Source of the DNA: Ephydatia muelleri
Lineage: Eukaryota; Porifera; Demospongiae; Spongillida; Spongillidae
DNA length: 64,000 bases
Direction of reading: 5' to 3'
Assembly: GCA_013339895.1 (NCBI GenBank)
Contig: JABACO010000001.1
Coordinates: 26,828,015-26,892,014 of the forward strand
Part shown: one piece after another, positions 47,508 to 58,920 of the stretch
How the letters are laid out: every line of letters begins with the position of its first letter
Numbering within the stretch: the first letter of the stretch is position 1
Program-made: the position numbers and the translations under genes
The notes under the pieces: model-generated
Seen by the model: the letters and a program-made list of their open reading frames with translations, nothing else
Database searches by the model: none
Told to the model about the DNA's origin: nothing

Positions 47508-47660
47508 TCAAATTAGCTGGTTGACTTGTCACAATCCATTGTGTATCATGAGTGATGACTGTATGAGTGCCAGGATAATGTTCCATTATCAACGTGGCAA
47601 AGAGGCTCACAAGTGCAAAGAGGGAGACAAATTACTCTTTATTTATGATGTAACTACTTT
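47508..47660 (-). CDS. Possible Ig-domain leader exon
   Basis: The minus strand reads HYPGTHTVITHDTQWIVTSQ then PANLTVQ to a phase-1 CAAG/GTGAGT donor. The upstream residues (SLFALVSLFATLIM) are hydrophobic, like a signal peptide. Ending and phase match Ig-type exons of the neighbouring receptor gene. No downstream partner was identified. Confidence 0.25.
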
Positions 47661-48352
47661 ACCACTACCTGTATGTGTGTACAAGTACGTCTTGAAAAAT
47701 GCGGTGTGTTATTTCAAACACGACAACTTAAGGAGTTACATACACTGTCAATATAACACCAATAAGAGGTGTATGTGTGTGTGTATCAGCAAAGCATTGT
47801 GTGTACATTTTAGTTAAACGATGAATTCATTTGAAAAGATCGTGTTTGTAGTAACGTTTAGATGAGTTTGAGAGTTTGGGTGTACATGTATATGCTCATA
47901 TACTGAACAACGACTTATGAATTGTTTGAGTTGAGTATTTGGTTTTGTAATTGTAACAGAACTACATGCTTGCATGGTAGGCCAGAATCAACATTCTTTG
48001 TTGATCCCTTGTAGTTTCGTGGTTATTTACACTGACTGCAGATCAGCAAATCATCCTTTTCTTTTCACAGAAATATTTAGTGTATAATCGGCAAGAGTAA
48101 AACCTGTTTTCAAATACACAACCAAGTGTATTACCCATGTGTGTGTGTGCGTGTATGTGTGTGCATGTACACATGTGTACAAGTGTACTTGGTACCCTGC
48201 TGCACACCCTCCATTGTTCAGTTCAGCCATGATATGAACACCAGTCAACATAACTGCACTGTTTATGGACATCCGGAAAGATTTACTGACAAATGATAAA
48301 GACAAAAAAAACTTAAGACCATGACAAAGCTTCTGACCCCATGCATGAGATG

Positions 48353-48782
48353 GATGGTGTGTGAGGAGAGAGGTGTGTGAGGAGGGAGGTGTGTGAGGAG
48401 GGAGGTGTGTGAGGAGGGAGGTGTGTGAGGAGGGAGGTGTGTGAGGAGGGAGGTGTGTGAGGAGGGAGGTGTGAGGAGGGTGGTGTGTGAGGAGGGAGGT
48501 GTGTGAGGAGGGAGGTGTGTGAGGAGGGAGGTGTGTGAAGAAGGAGGTATGTGAGGAAGGAGGTGTGTGAGGATGGAGATGTGTGAGGAGGGAGGTGTGT
48601 GAGGAGGCTGGTGTGTGAGGAGGGAGGTGTGTGAGGAAGGTGTGTGAGGAGGTGTGTGAGGAGGGAGGTGTGTGAGGAAGGAGGTGTGCGAGGAAGGAGC
48701 AGTGAGGTGGGGAGGGTGTGTGAAGAGGGAGGTATGTAAAAAGGGAGGTGTGTAAAAGGAGGAGGGAGGTGTGTGAGGAAGA
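48353..48782. repeat. 16-bp minisatellite GTGTGTGAGGAGGGAG, copy A
   Basis: About 27 units, imperfect. The homologous array in copy B is ~95 bp shorter. The minus-strand frame of TPPSSHTSLLTHLPPH is an artefact of the repeat. Confidence 0.95.
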
Positions 48783-49665
48783 GGGGTGGCTGGCATGACA
48801 AGAGCCATTGGATGGATACGTTTACTACTCTACTAGTACTGTATGCTTTGTCACTGCATGTACTACATGTACCTATCTACATGTATCTAGCAACACATCC
48901 TTGATGGGAGGAACTGGTATGTTAGAATACCACCAAGAGTTGGAGTTCCATTCAATTCTTTAATATGTCATTGCATTAAATATTCCATGCTTGTATATTT
49001 AAGTGACCTCAGAATTTTTAATTCTGTAAGGTAAACTAAATATAAAAGAATGGGATTTAATACATGAGCTATCTGAAGTGTTAACCAAAAGGGTCAGAAT
49101 CATTTCAGCTATGGCTGCAGCAGAGATGGTGGTGTAAATACATTCAGAGTAGTTAGGACCATCAAGAACTGATTATAGTAGAAAATAAAGTGGGTGCCAG
49201 TGCACTTGTGGGGGCATGGTAACAAATCTAAACTGTAGTGCAAATTTGAACTAAATCAAGCATAAAAGTATTTCGAAGGTCACATACATGTAATGGTACA
49301 TTCAATATAATAGTCTTTATACTTACATACATGTAAGTGAACATAGTTGCAATAACCCCAGATATGTAAGATGGGCATACTAATTGCATATGATGATTCT
49401 AACATCTACATTTAGGTTCAGAAACCTGGAAATCTTACATAATGCTACTAGAGTGTTGTGTAATGTTCTTAAAGTACCACTCCATATGCACAGCATTGTT
49501 CCATATCCTTGATATCAGGAGCAGGTCTTTTATTGGCCATCTGATATGCATGGTTCTCTTCCATTTGGATGTTCTCTAAATATTCTGTTCAATATCACAG
49601 TGAAGCATTATTTAATGCAATGCCAATACACACTCACTGTACCTTTGTGCTTGTGTTTTATGCAG

Positions 49666-49794
49666 ACAATCACACACACCACACACACAACTGTTGAAAT
49701 CACCAACACTGATGCTCCACACACTGATCCAAAAACTGCATATGAAGAACACATCTGCATAAATGTGCAAAACTCAGCTAGAACGTACCAATAG
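49666..49794 (+). CDS. Candidate terminal exon, copy A
   Basis: After a TTTTATGCAG acceptor the plus strand reads TITHTTHTTVEITNTDAPHT then DPKTAYEEHICINVQNSART and stops. It is 129 bp and differs from copy B at one base. The 120 bp upstream differ at six, which suggests constraint. The tail is hydrophilic with a Tyr-Glu-Glu motif that could be a phosphorylation site. No upstream exon was found, and this is opposite in strand to the Ig/FN3 exons. Confidence 0.35.
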   Translation, partial: TITHTTHTTVEITNTDAPHTDPKTAYEEHICINVQNSARTYQ

Positions 49795-50003
49795 CATAAT
49801 TTATTTTTGTAGTATAGTTTGATGTGAAATTTGCCTTTGGAGTCACAAATACTTTGGTCGCTGTTGTGATCATGTCAATTCTTTGGTCTGCTATTAATAA
49901 TTTGTGCATGTGTTATATGAGAAGTACATAAGAATACATGAACCTGTACAAATACATAGGAAGAAACGAAACAACATAATAAGTAAGGTATACATGACAT
50001 CCT

Positions 50004-50116
50004 TTAGTCACTGTGTTTGTGTCCATTGAAATTGGCCTCCACCTCCGTAATACTGAAATGGTTACCTAATGCCTTAACAACGAGCCTTGACAACTTCTGA
50101 CCTGTGAAACTTGAGG
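50004..50116 (-). CDS. Candidate last exon of Ig/FN3 receptor gene, copy A
   Basis: After an AAATATAG acceptor the minus strand reads SSFTGQKLSRLVVKALGNHF then SITEVEANFNGHKHSD and TAA. It needs an incoming phase of 1, the same phase as the Ig and FN3 exons upstream, so it fits as the short hydrophilic C-terminal tail of that gene. Copy B at 62610-62722 keeps the same length and frame with two base changes. A membrane-spanning exon between this and the FN3 exon was not found. Confidence 0.35.
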
Positions 50117-51338
50117 CTATATTTGCGAACATAACAAATTCAGTCCCATTTTACAAGCCATGCAATGAAATGGAACTATTGTTTTATTTATGGCCCAAAT
50201 CATATGGTTTGAAGTTAGGCTCTTGATGCTCTTTCCTCCCCTAGAGCAATTTGTGCGACTGAAGTGAAAGCAAAATAACTGAAGGAGACTAATGGTACTT
50301 AGTTACTTATAATGTTGTTCTGTTGTCAATAGTTTTTTTGGCACTGGGAGCGTCGTATGAAGTTGAGTGAACGAGTACGTATGTGCGCGTAGACGTATAT
50401 GCATTTATGTTTCATTAGGGTGGTCTATTGTTTGCTATTTTACATGGAAGGGGGATGGTGCAGCATTGTGTGGTACCTGACACACACTCACATAAACATA
50501 TATACATTTACACCTGCTCACATACATACACCTGCTCACACATACACCTGCACACACATACACCTGCACACACATACACCTGCACACACATACACCTGCA
50601 CTTACATGCACCTGCACACACATACACCTGCACAAACACAGCACACACACTTGTACATACACTTGCACACACACTTGTACACATACATGTATACACCTGC
50701 ACAAACATACACTCCACCTTGTGTACCGTAGTGTTGAGTTGCAAACGACAGTGCACTGCACACATGCAAAACCACAGAGTGAATATCTATGACATCATAG
50801 GTAATATCAATTCCAATGACACTCCGTAGATGTCCTGAAAACACTGTGCTCTGATATAATGCTCTGTGTCTCTTTCCTCCAGCCACTCTCCCACACACTC
50901 TACAGAGCTCCAGAACCTTCCCTCTGTGGGATCCTGGAACCTACTTACATTAGCATACTGTATCATGAAAAAATAACTAGTGTCAATTGCAGAATGGTGT
51001 TTTCAAATGGTGACCTCTATGGTGCTGTGTCCTCACCTCTTTGAAGGACAGCCATGAAACCCACTGAAGTTTAATACATCACAGCTCAATATTTATACTA
51101 AAAGACGATGTGCATTTTAAAGAAATGTAGTGTAGTATATGCAGATTGCACAAGCTTCACTGCACACATTTGACTTCCAATGGGCAAGATTATATAGCTT
51201 GCTCGATATAAATTCTTAATGAGGCTAGGACATCATTTACATATCTATTTACGATACAATTCTTATTGTAGTATGACCTAGTGTCCAGCAGTGTAGTAGG
51301 CACATTTAATCAAGTAGAATAAACAAATTAAAACAAAC

Positions 51339-51705
51339 CTTGCTTCTGTGGGAAAAAATGATAGGTGTTGTTTTCCCCATTCCCAGCTCCATTGACAGCA
51401 AAGAATGTGAAGTGGATTGGATCGCCATAATCCATGATGGTCTTGTTTTGTCCTCCATTTGTACCATTTAATGAAGGGTCAGTGAAATCAACTGATGAGG
51501 TACATGCCCATGGGAAGATGCAGTCTGGATCACTGGATGATGGTCCTACATCCATATATGGTGATATTGGTACACAAGGTGTAATAGAATATATCAGGAG
51601 AGTCAGTGACATCAAGAGAGAATGGAGCATCCCAGGAGAGTAAGAAAGTGGTGTTGGAGATGTTGGATATATATATTGAGAAGCTGCTTGGAGCTTTAAC
51701 AGGAC
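51339..51705 (-). CDS. Fibronectin type III exon, frame-broken
   Basis: Acceptor AACTTTCAG at 51706 and donor GCAAG/GTTTGT at 51338. The first part reads PSSFSIYISNISNTTFLLSW then DAPFSLDVTDSPDIFYYTL, the FN3 B-strand Trp and C-strand region. The last part, in another frame, reads DYGDPIHFTFFAVNGAGNG, the F-G strands. The exon is 367 bp. A symmetric phase-1 exon should be a multiple of three, so one extra base near 51545 explains the break. Expected role: extracellular adhesion/receptor module. Copy B begins at 63912. Confidence 0.6.
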
Positions 51706-52811
51706 CTGAAAGTTAAAGTTAAAATAGAGAATATCATTATGTAGATTTTCATAAGATGAGGATAGAATGTAAATATGAATGCTTGTCCCATCCCTCAGAA
51801 GAAACAATATAAATAAATAAAAATATCTCATAGTTTGGATATTTTAATATTTGCAAGCTGTTGACATAAAACTGCTCCCGGCGATCAAATGAAGCTTTGT
51901 GTCTAAGTGAAAGGTGAATGCATGACTACTGTTCCACTGGAGTTGAGAGGTCGTCGCCACCATTTCAAAATAAAATGCCACACGATGATAAATTGGGGAC
52001 AAGACATATTTGGATATTATAATGCATTCAATTCAAGTCTATTCAAGCTGCTTATGGCTGAATTCCAATTTCACATATCCATGGAAGCACTCGGAAATTC
52101 AAAGCCCTTGTCATTTCTACATCCATCTAAAATATTGATGCAAATAGTATTAATATTGCGGTGGTATGATAATGTTTCAGTACTGTAATAGTACGCTGTA
52201 CCACATGTACAGTAGGTTGTTGAGTTTGTTCCATTTCTGTGGTGTTCTTAGACCTGCATGTATACATTACTATGGTAACCATTCAGATAGGTAAAAGCGT
52301 TTGCAACAAGAACTAATCGAACATTTCATTGCGTAGCATGTGCAAAGAATGAACAAACTACAGATTAGAGCTTTCCAACATGGTGGATAGCAAAGATAGC
52401 GCAGACTGCTTTTGAAGTAATAATGAGTGTTTTCATGTTTTAAAAAGCTATCCTCAGCAAGAAACTGTGACAATTGGTAAGTGAACAGTGTCTAATCACC
52501 AGTAAGGAGCTTCTGACGGTGTACTGTATGTGTATGAATAATAGTGTGGCTACAGATAAGTACATTACAGCCGACATCAGAATATGAAGGCAACCATACC
52601 ACATTATAGTTTACTGGTTGTTACATCTATATTTATACTGCAGTAATTTTAATTATTGTAGGTAAATAAAAAATGATGAAATCGATCCTTGAAATCTGTC
52701 TTTTTATTTGTATCCATTTGTAGAAATGAAAATGGACAATAGAATCAAACACAAATCTCCTTTATCCCACCTTTCTCTCTCCCCAAATCAAATATAGGCA
52801 CAAATCCTCAC

Positions 52812-53117
52812 CCTGAATGATAAGCAGTGTTGGTGAACTCTGGAGGAATCTCAAAGTGGGTTGGTAAGTGACCACTGCACAGGCCACTTGTGTGTTGTTG
52901 TAGTTAGCATTAGGTATGATGGAAAGATGAGATGGAAGAACAGCTCCTTTTGCTGGATCATATGGGGCAACAGTTACTCCATTTACACTGGAAGAGGTTC
53001 CATTCAAAGTCCAAACAGCAATCACTCCATCTCCAGAGCAAGTGAAAACAGCTGGATTAGGACTTTGAAATACTGTGTAGTTCCCTTGTGGTGAGAGGAT
53101 TACAGAACCAGTTGCAC
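52812..53117 (-). CDS. Immunoglobulin-like domain exon
   Basis: A 306-bp phase 1-1 exon with acceptor TTATCTTCAG and donor TCAGG/GTGAGG. Reads GSVILSPQGNYTVFQSPNPA, VFTCSGDGVIAVWTLNGTS and NYNNTQVACAVVTYQP: the B-strand Cys, the Trp and the F-strand Cys of an Ig fold. Several N-x-S/T sites suggest an extracellular location. It lies just upstream of the FN3 exon on the same strand, so together they form part of an Ig/FN3 receptor-type gene. The signal-peptide exon was not identified with confidence. The open stretch from 53615 (MMMAGLWLISALVRI) is a weak candidate. Confidence 0.65.
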
Positions 53118-54390
53118 CTGAAGATAATGCATGCCAACATCAATGGCAACACCGTATACTTTATTCATTACAAGTCAGCATACTAATGGAGAACATTAAA
53201 CCCTTTGCGGGATATGAGTATATCAGTGCATCAATCCTTACATGTAATTGACAGAAATACATATACATGTAGTGACATCATCAATTGCCCATCGAGAGGA
53301 TCTGCATGTTCTTTGGAAGCAATATTAGAATTGCACATATAAAATACATGTTAGACACAATATTACATAATTTGCATATCCAAATTAAAAGGTAATACTA
53401 TTTCATCGCAATGAGGTCAACGTGATGCAATATTTGTGGCGCCGTTCGCACAATAATCTCTGACCAAGGACTTTTTGAGTCATTACTTCGACCCAGGCAT
53501 CTTCATTAGGGTCAAACTGAGCCGACCACAGAATGCTTGTTGCACAGTATTTTCGTGCTGCCCATTGCCAAATTCTGACTAGCGCGCTTATGAGCCAGAG
53601 GCCTGCCATCATCATGTAATTGATTATTTAACAAGTACGACATCACTGTGTACCGTTTACCCGCGCGGCCCATCAGTTACATGTATATGGAATGTTCCAG
53701 CTGCGACGAAAGCGCCAATTAGGAGGTGAGTATCAGTTGCTTGATCGAGATAACAGCACGTTTCTTTAATGCCCGAGCACTGTTGATATAGATGTCGTGA
53801 CGTATACACAACGAAAAAAATTCACCCTGATACGGAACCGTTAGACTTTTACATTCCGAGTCACGGCCGATTTCGGGATTGATTCAGGACCGTAATAATT
53901 TACAGTATGAAACGGACTCGAAATGCCAAATAGAAACAGCTTGTAATTACAATATGCTACAAACCGATAACATACCGTAACGAATACGATTACTGCTCTG
54001 TTACGAGGTGTTTACAGTCTGTACCAGTTCTAACTGCCGACTGCCAAGTCAAAAATCCGAAAGGAGATCATATTTGTAAGTGCAGCAGCCTCACGATATT
54101 ATTTCCACTATGCACAGCGCATATACATAGGAGGCAGCAGCTACGAGAGAGACCGCGAGGAGGCCAATATGCGTTCGAATGACCTTACTGTAACTGTTTC
54201 TGCGCGAAGTCACGCAACACACACAAGGCAAACATCTACACACAGCACACATGCATACAATCTGTAGTGTAGTATCTGTATCCCGCCAATGAATTTGTAT
54301 AGAAAATGACCACGAGGAAATCATTATTCATAACTATTATTGAATCCCGTAAATAAATGAACGGGCAAACGAATCAAAATTTGTGAAACA
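53118..54390. other. Upstream of Ig/FN3 gene; no firm gene
   Basis: Probably intron, 5' exons or shared promoter region between the minus-strand receptor gene and the plus-strand frame at 54391. Open stretches at 53403-53615 and 54091-54324 are unproven. Confidence 0.4.
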
Positions 54391-54576
54391 ATGGCTGACC
54401 TCGAGTTTGTGGCTGGCCAAAGTCCTGCAACGGTTGCAACCGTAGCGGTTTGTTTATTTTTGTTTGGTATATATGTATTGATATTATACAGTGTGTCTTT
54501 TTCTTTTCGTTTAGAGTTCTATTGTGACTTATGCAAGCGTAACCTAGACCGCCATTTTGAATCTATCAAGCATTAG
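54391..54576 (+). CDS. Small membrane-protein frame, 61 residues
   Basis: MADLEFVAGQSPATVATVAV runs into a hydrophobic span (CLFLFGIYVLILYSVSFSF) and ends CDLCKRNLDRHFESIKH. A single membrane segment and a CxxC near the end. It has a clear Met and stop and starts next to a probable divergent promoter. It may be a complete small gene or a first exon read past its donor. Not recognised. Confidence 0.3.
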   Translation: MADLEFVAGQSPATVATVAVCLFLFGIYVLILYSVSFSFRLEFYCDLCKRNLDRHFESIKH

Positions 54577-54673
54577 TTGTTCCAGAGTTGTTCGTCGAAA
54601 GTCTCTCCCATGTATCAACGGGGCAAAACCAGCACGAAGCGAATCGCTGCTCTGAAGTGGTGGGTTACTAGTC

Positions 54674-54795
54674 AGTGGCGGATCCAGGAATTGGTAGCGG
54701 TGGGAGGCACAGGTGAGTGTATGGCAGCGTGTGAGGCGAAGCAGGAGGCGAAGCCGCCCCGGAGAGGGTGCGGGGCACCCCTCCCGCCCAGCTAA
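54674..54795. mobile_element. GGCGGATCC-type repeat fragment
   Basis: Starts CAGTGGCGGATCCAGGAATT, then a G-rich tract, ending GGGGCACCCCTCCCGCCC. Confidence 0.55.
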
Positions 54796-54899
54796 AATGG
54801 CTGTATTTATCCTGTACCCATTTCTTTCAGAGGGAGAGTTACAAGTTCTTGTGAAGGTACGCTATCGTACATGTTAATCACTTTATAATGACTTCTAAT

Positions 54900-56048
54900 A
54901 TTCAGGTTTTTCAAATCGCATACTGTGATTTCTTCGAGTTGTCCAAGGCTGAAGCATGGGACCACAGATTTTGTTCACTCTGTTAGAGACTTCATGTCTG
55001 AGATGCTGCGAAAGCAAAAGGTCCACTACATATTACATCTAGTTCAGTCCATGCAAGACTTCAGACCATCATCTAGCTTCTGTACTGAGAGGTTCGGTGT
55101 TGTACACATAAAGCACCTCAGTGTATAAAATTTCGAATTCCCTATTAGGCCTGAATCCTTCAACTCTTATGTGCGGATTCAGAATATAAGCAGGCTTCTA
55201 GCAGAGACATCGCTGCTCATTTCTCTGCGATTGAGCACCTCCACTTTGTGAAGGCAGTTGTTACAACGACCAGATGGAAAGGTTTGTACATATTTAACTT
55301 ATGCTTGTGTGATGTAACAGTGTATCTATTGCAGTTGTGATGAAGGTCTACATGACCTTTACTAAATTCCAACGAAGTCCAGCGGTTTCTTAATTCAACT
55401 CCTAGTAAGAAATTGAATGCCCACAAGGCCATATACACTGCAGCAACAGCAAGAATGGTAGGGGTTAACATATATTCCCAATGCACATTAACATCCTGTG
55501 TGTTTTAAAGCCATCAGGTGTTTGCGACCAGTTCCTGTTCGTGACAGTAAACATAACTGAACTTGGAGTTGAATCGACCATTGAGCAGCTTCTGCACATG
55601 GATCCACCATTTCATGTGAATCTACACCTCAGCAGCCTTTTGGATGGCAAGGTGCAGCAGTTCAAAGCTGTTGTGTTGGAACTGGTTCATACTGGGGACT
55701 ACATAAAACTGCAACCACCTTTCTGTGAGGTATGCTATTTAATATCCATCACATAACATCTCATCTTTAGTCTTAACCAATAGTTGAAATATGGACAGCT
55801 CCTAAGCACCATTAAGTCCGAGACTGGACACACCTCATGTCTTGTACAAGGTTTTGAGCCCATGGTGCTACCAGATGGATGGCCACTATTACATCCTTTT
55901 GACTGTCCACTCTACAACTTGTCAAGGACAATATTTTCTGTGGACAGCAGTGCCATTGTTAGACGAGTTTCAATGGTTCACAGATGTGGTTCCAGCTGCC
56001 AATGCTGGATTTGTTCAGAACATTGAAAGAGAACAAATGGTTACATGA
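54900..56048 (+). CDS. Spliced gene fragment, unrecognised
   Basis: Exon-like pieces: 55180-55281 (YKQASSRDIAAHFSAIEHLH then FVKAVVTTTRWK, GTTTGT donor); 55511-55729 (PSGVCDQFLFVTVNITELGV, IEQLLHMDPPFHVNLHLSSL, VVLELVHTGDYIKLQPPF; phase 0-0, GTATGC donor); and 55784 on (LKYGQLLSTIKSETGHTSCL, FEPMVLPDGWPLLHPFDCPL). Near 55975 one base shift changes the end from SSAIVRRVSMVH to EFQWFTDVVPAANAGF, stopping at 56046. The middle exon is clean and protein-like. The family is not recognised. It could be a host gene or a low-copy repeat gene. Confidence 0.45.
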
Positions 56049-58118
56049 CTGGACAGTGACAACGTTTTGTTATAATGTGTACTGCATTGTATAACGAATT
56101 TGAAAACATTTTATAAACATAGCACGTACATTTAGAACAGGATCCATATAAGGGCTTTACAACATGTTTACGCTCTGTAGTACAGACTGCGTCAGGTCCG
56201 TATACGGTTTGATTCGGATTGTAACCTACAGACCAAATCGGACCTTTTGCCATTCGGGGGTGTATCAGGGAGTGTAAAAATGTCTGTAAGAAGCCTGTAA
56301 ACAGTTCGTTGCGGATTGTATACGGTCCTGATTCGTAAAAAAAAATTTCGTTGTGTAATATTAATATGCGCAGTCTCCTAATTAATGCACCGCTCTGGTA
56401 GGTTCTCTATGATTGTTTCGCATCCCTGTGTTTTGTTGAAAGAAGTGCGTGCATGCAGTTCATTAGCGTTAGGCAGTCTGGGAACAAGACGAGAATTTCC
56501 AGGAAAAGAGGGTGAGTGTGTGTGTGTGTGTATGTGTGTGTATGTGTGTGTGTATGTATGTGTGTGTGTGTGTGTGTTGAAGATTGACAATGGTGTCTCA
56601 ACACAGGCTGGGCTCAGGTCATGTACCATTTCGGGGTCTAAGTAAAGTCATAGAATATGTATGGTAAAGTTCTAGCACTATCTGTTTCCCATCCAATTCA
56701 TCAGACTTCTACATGTATGACGTATGAGGAATACGACTTTATTCGCAAACTCAAACAGATACACTCAGTTTTTATTTAGGCAACTGCTTGTAAGCATAAC
56801 TATGTAGCACGACCCTTGCATTGGTGTTCTACTTGTCCATCAAGAAGCCCAACAATCTTGCAAGTCTTTCCAACAAATGCCTCCCAAGAAGTATCAATAT
56901 GACATAGCACAGGTTAGGAATGTTTCACCACTGCTCATTGTAAGTGGACTCATTGGTAGTGTCTCTTCATGCAGTCTGTCTTGATGGAGCACATGAGTGG
57001 TTGACTAGTTCCAGGGACTAAATTGCTGATGATGGGTTAAGTGTTGGATCTCTGTGGCCATCCAAAAGACTAATTTAATGTACTCATTAATTAGTCAAAT
57101 AATAATGATGAAAGGTTACTCATATTATCATCAAGAAGAAGAAATGGGTACATAAATTAACACCCTAGTAAATGATAGCCAGCTTGTGATTAACATACTA
57201 CTTCCAAGATATCATATGTTTACCCTTTTGTTCACCTTGAATAGTAGTTGGTCACTATTCCAATTTAATTTCAGAGGTCTTAATGTCATTACTTAATCAA
57301 CCATTTACATCACTATTAGAAAAGGTTGTAAAAAGCAATCCCTAATTACTTTTAAGCATTGTGGTCATTTAAATCCTTGGTAAATATTACAATCAGTTTC
57401 AAATTCAGTGTGCATGCATTTGTACACCGCATAGGTCATTTTTCAGCTGCTCCAATATACCTTTGCTATTTTTAACACTTTTACAAGCTGTGCCATATTA
57501 AAAGTGATTGTATTTGGTGAGAGTGCTAGAAATTGTGCATGTGGAAAATATTTTGCAACCCTTGCTCTGCACAGTGAATGAGTTTTGTGTGAAATCTTCT
57601 ACATTAGAAAGAGGTATCCAGTTCTACTCTGGTAATTCCTGGTGTCAATGGCACGAAGTAAAGACGTTTTGTGTGCCTTTTCCCTATACAAGTGATGCAC
57701 AGAGATGCATAAGGAACACTATGGGAAGTCACAAGAGGTGGGACACATCTATTGTCCTGGCATTTTGCCTCATGAGAGAGAGGCTGAGGCAACTGTAGAT
57801 GGTTGCCACAACCTCATATGGAGGTTGGCATAGCTGGGTGCTATTTGTTTGAACAGGCTGGGTTGACAATACATTGATAATTATTATTTATGCTATTGTT
57901 GTTTGTGTTCAACAGTGTTTAGTTCAAGGTCGAGAGGCAAGGATTGTTGTGTGTTGAAGGTGAAATGAAGTGTTTTTGCATACATGTGTGTCTGTACCAT
58001 ACTCTTAAACAACGCATGTATCCACACTTGCGGTGACAGGGTCATAAAAAGGATGTTTTTAACCCAACTGTACAGTAGTTCAGATAAACTTATAAGGCTA
58101 CACAGAGGGGGAAAAAAG

Positions 58119-58121
<3 letters not shown>
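56049..58121. other. No supported gene; (GT)n at 56513-56577
   Basis: Spacer with a short GT array. An open plus-strand stretch at 57508-57798 (GIQFYSGNSWCQWHEVKTF) has no splice or family support. Confidence 0.45.

Positions 58122-58173
<52 letters not shown>
58122..58173. repeat. (GA)n microsatellite
   Basis: About 26 pure GA units. Confidence 0.95.
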
Positions 58174-58176
<3 letters not shown>

Positions 58177-58499
58177 TTTGCATCTTTCTACTGTTCCTAT
58201 TAATGACCCATTGCTGGTAGGAGTGGTAGCTAGAAGGTCATGTTAGTTCAAGGGTGTACACATCGGCTAATAATTACTTGACCAGACAATGTGTGTGAGT
58301 GTACATGTATCATTAAATACTGCCATCATCAGTGCCATGAGCTCACACAATCACACTGGAGTACATACACACATGCATGGTTATTGTTGTTCGTTACTGT
58401 GATGCCCAGAAACTTAGCAATGATTCGAAAGGTGTTTTGAGTTCTGTTACTACTTCGGTTTCATGAGGATGCATTGTCTCCCAACAACATATGTACTCA

Positions 58500-58920
58500 C
58501 TGATGACATCATTAAATATTGGTGCAGCGTCCATTGTGCACACCACCAGCACTACATCGTACTCCTCTATACATTCAGTACACAATGTACAGACACAAGG
58601 CTGCTAACAAATGTGCAGGGGCCAACTATACAAAAGGGGAAAACCCAGTTCTAGCTGCTCAAAGGCTCATGAATGTGGTAGATATTACTGTGACTGCTGT
58701 GCAGGATGATCTTGCAATTGTATTAACATGCTTCAACCCACAAACACCTGTGTACATGCTTACAATGTGGGGAGAAAAAGCGAGTTAGGTCTGACAGTGG
58801 CAGTGCACAATATGCCTAAACTGATTCAAACTCTTCTTTGCCAACCTTATATAGACCTGCATGATGTGCAACACACACACGGCTGGAAACTCATTCCCCA
58901 GATCATGTGCTCTTCCTTCA
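58500..58920 (+). pseudogene. Relic of a dispersed coding repeat, copy 2
   Basis: Inverse counterpart of 40225-40690. Plus-strand blocks: YRHKAANKCAGANYTKGENP, VLAAQRLMNVVDITVTAVQD and, in another frame, LGLTVAVHNMPKLIQTLLCQ. More of the protein frame survives here than in copy 1. The product is not recognised. Confidence 0.4.

Larger units (their letters stand above)
47575..51450. repeat. Segmental duplication, copy A
   Basis: Matches 60310-64000 in the same orientation over about 3.7 kb. Similarity is patchy at the left (47575-48300) and strong (roughly 95 percent) from the GAGGTGTGT array onward. Includes an array, two candidate terminal exons, a CACCTGCACA array (50510-50700) and the end of the FN3 exon. 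The right boundary in copy B lies beyond the window. Confidence 0.9.

Noticed and set aside
47500-47817. 105-residue plus-strand frame
   Set aside because: The duplicate at 60310-60540 does not keep the frame. The minus strand gives a better splice-compatible Ig-type reading.
48263-48808. 181-residue frame of TPPSSHTSLLTHLPPH repeats (and its counterpart at 61087-61504)
   Set aside because: Antisense reading of a 16-bp minisatellite. Unit number differs between duplicates and breaks frame.
50428-50829. 133-residue Thr/His-rich frame
   Set aside because: Derived from the CACCTGCACA array.
50859-51044. Plus-strand exon PLSHTLYRAPEPSLCG
   Set aside because: A good-looking acceptor precedes it, but the duplicate at 63420-63590 has indels that destroy the frame.
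57508-57798. 96-residue plus-strand frame
   Set aside because: No ATG start, splice sites, homologue or duplicate support.
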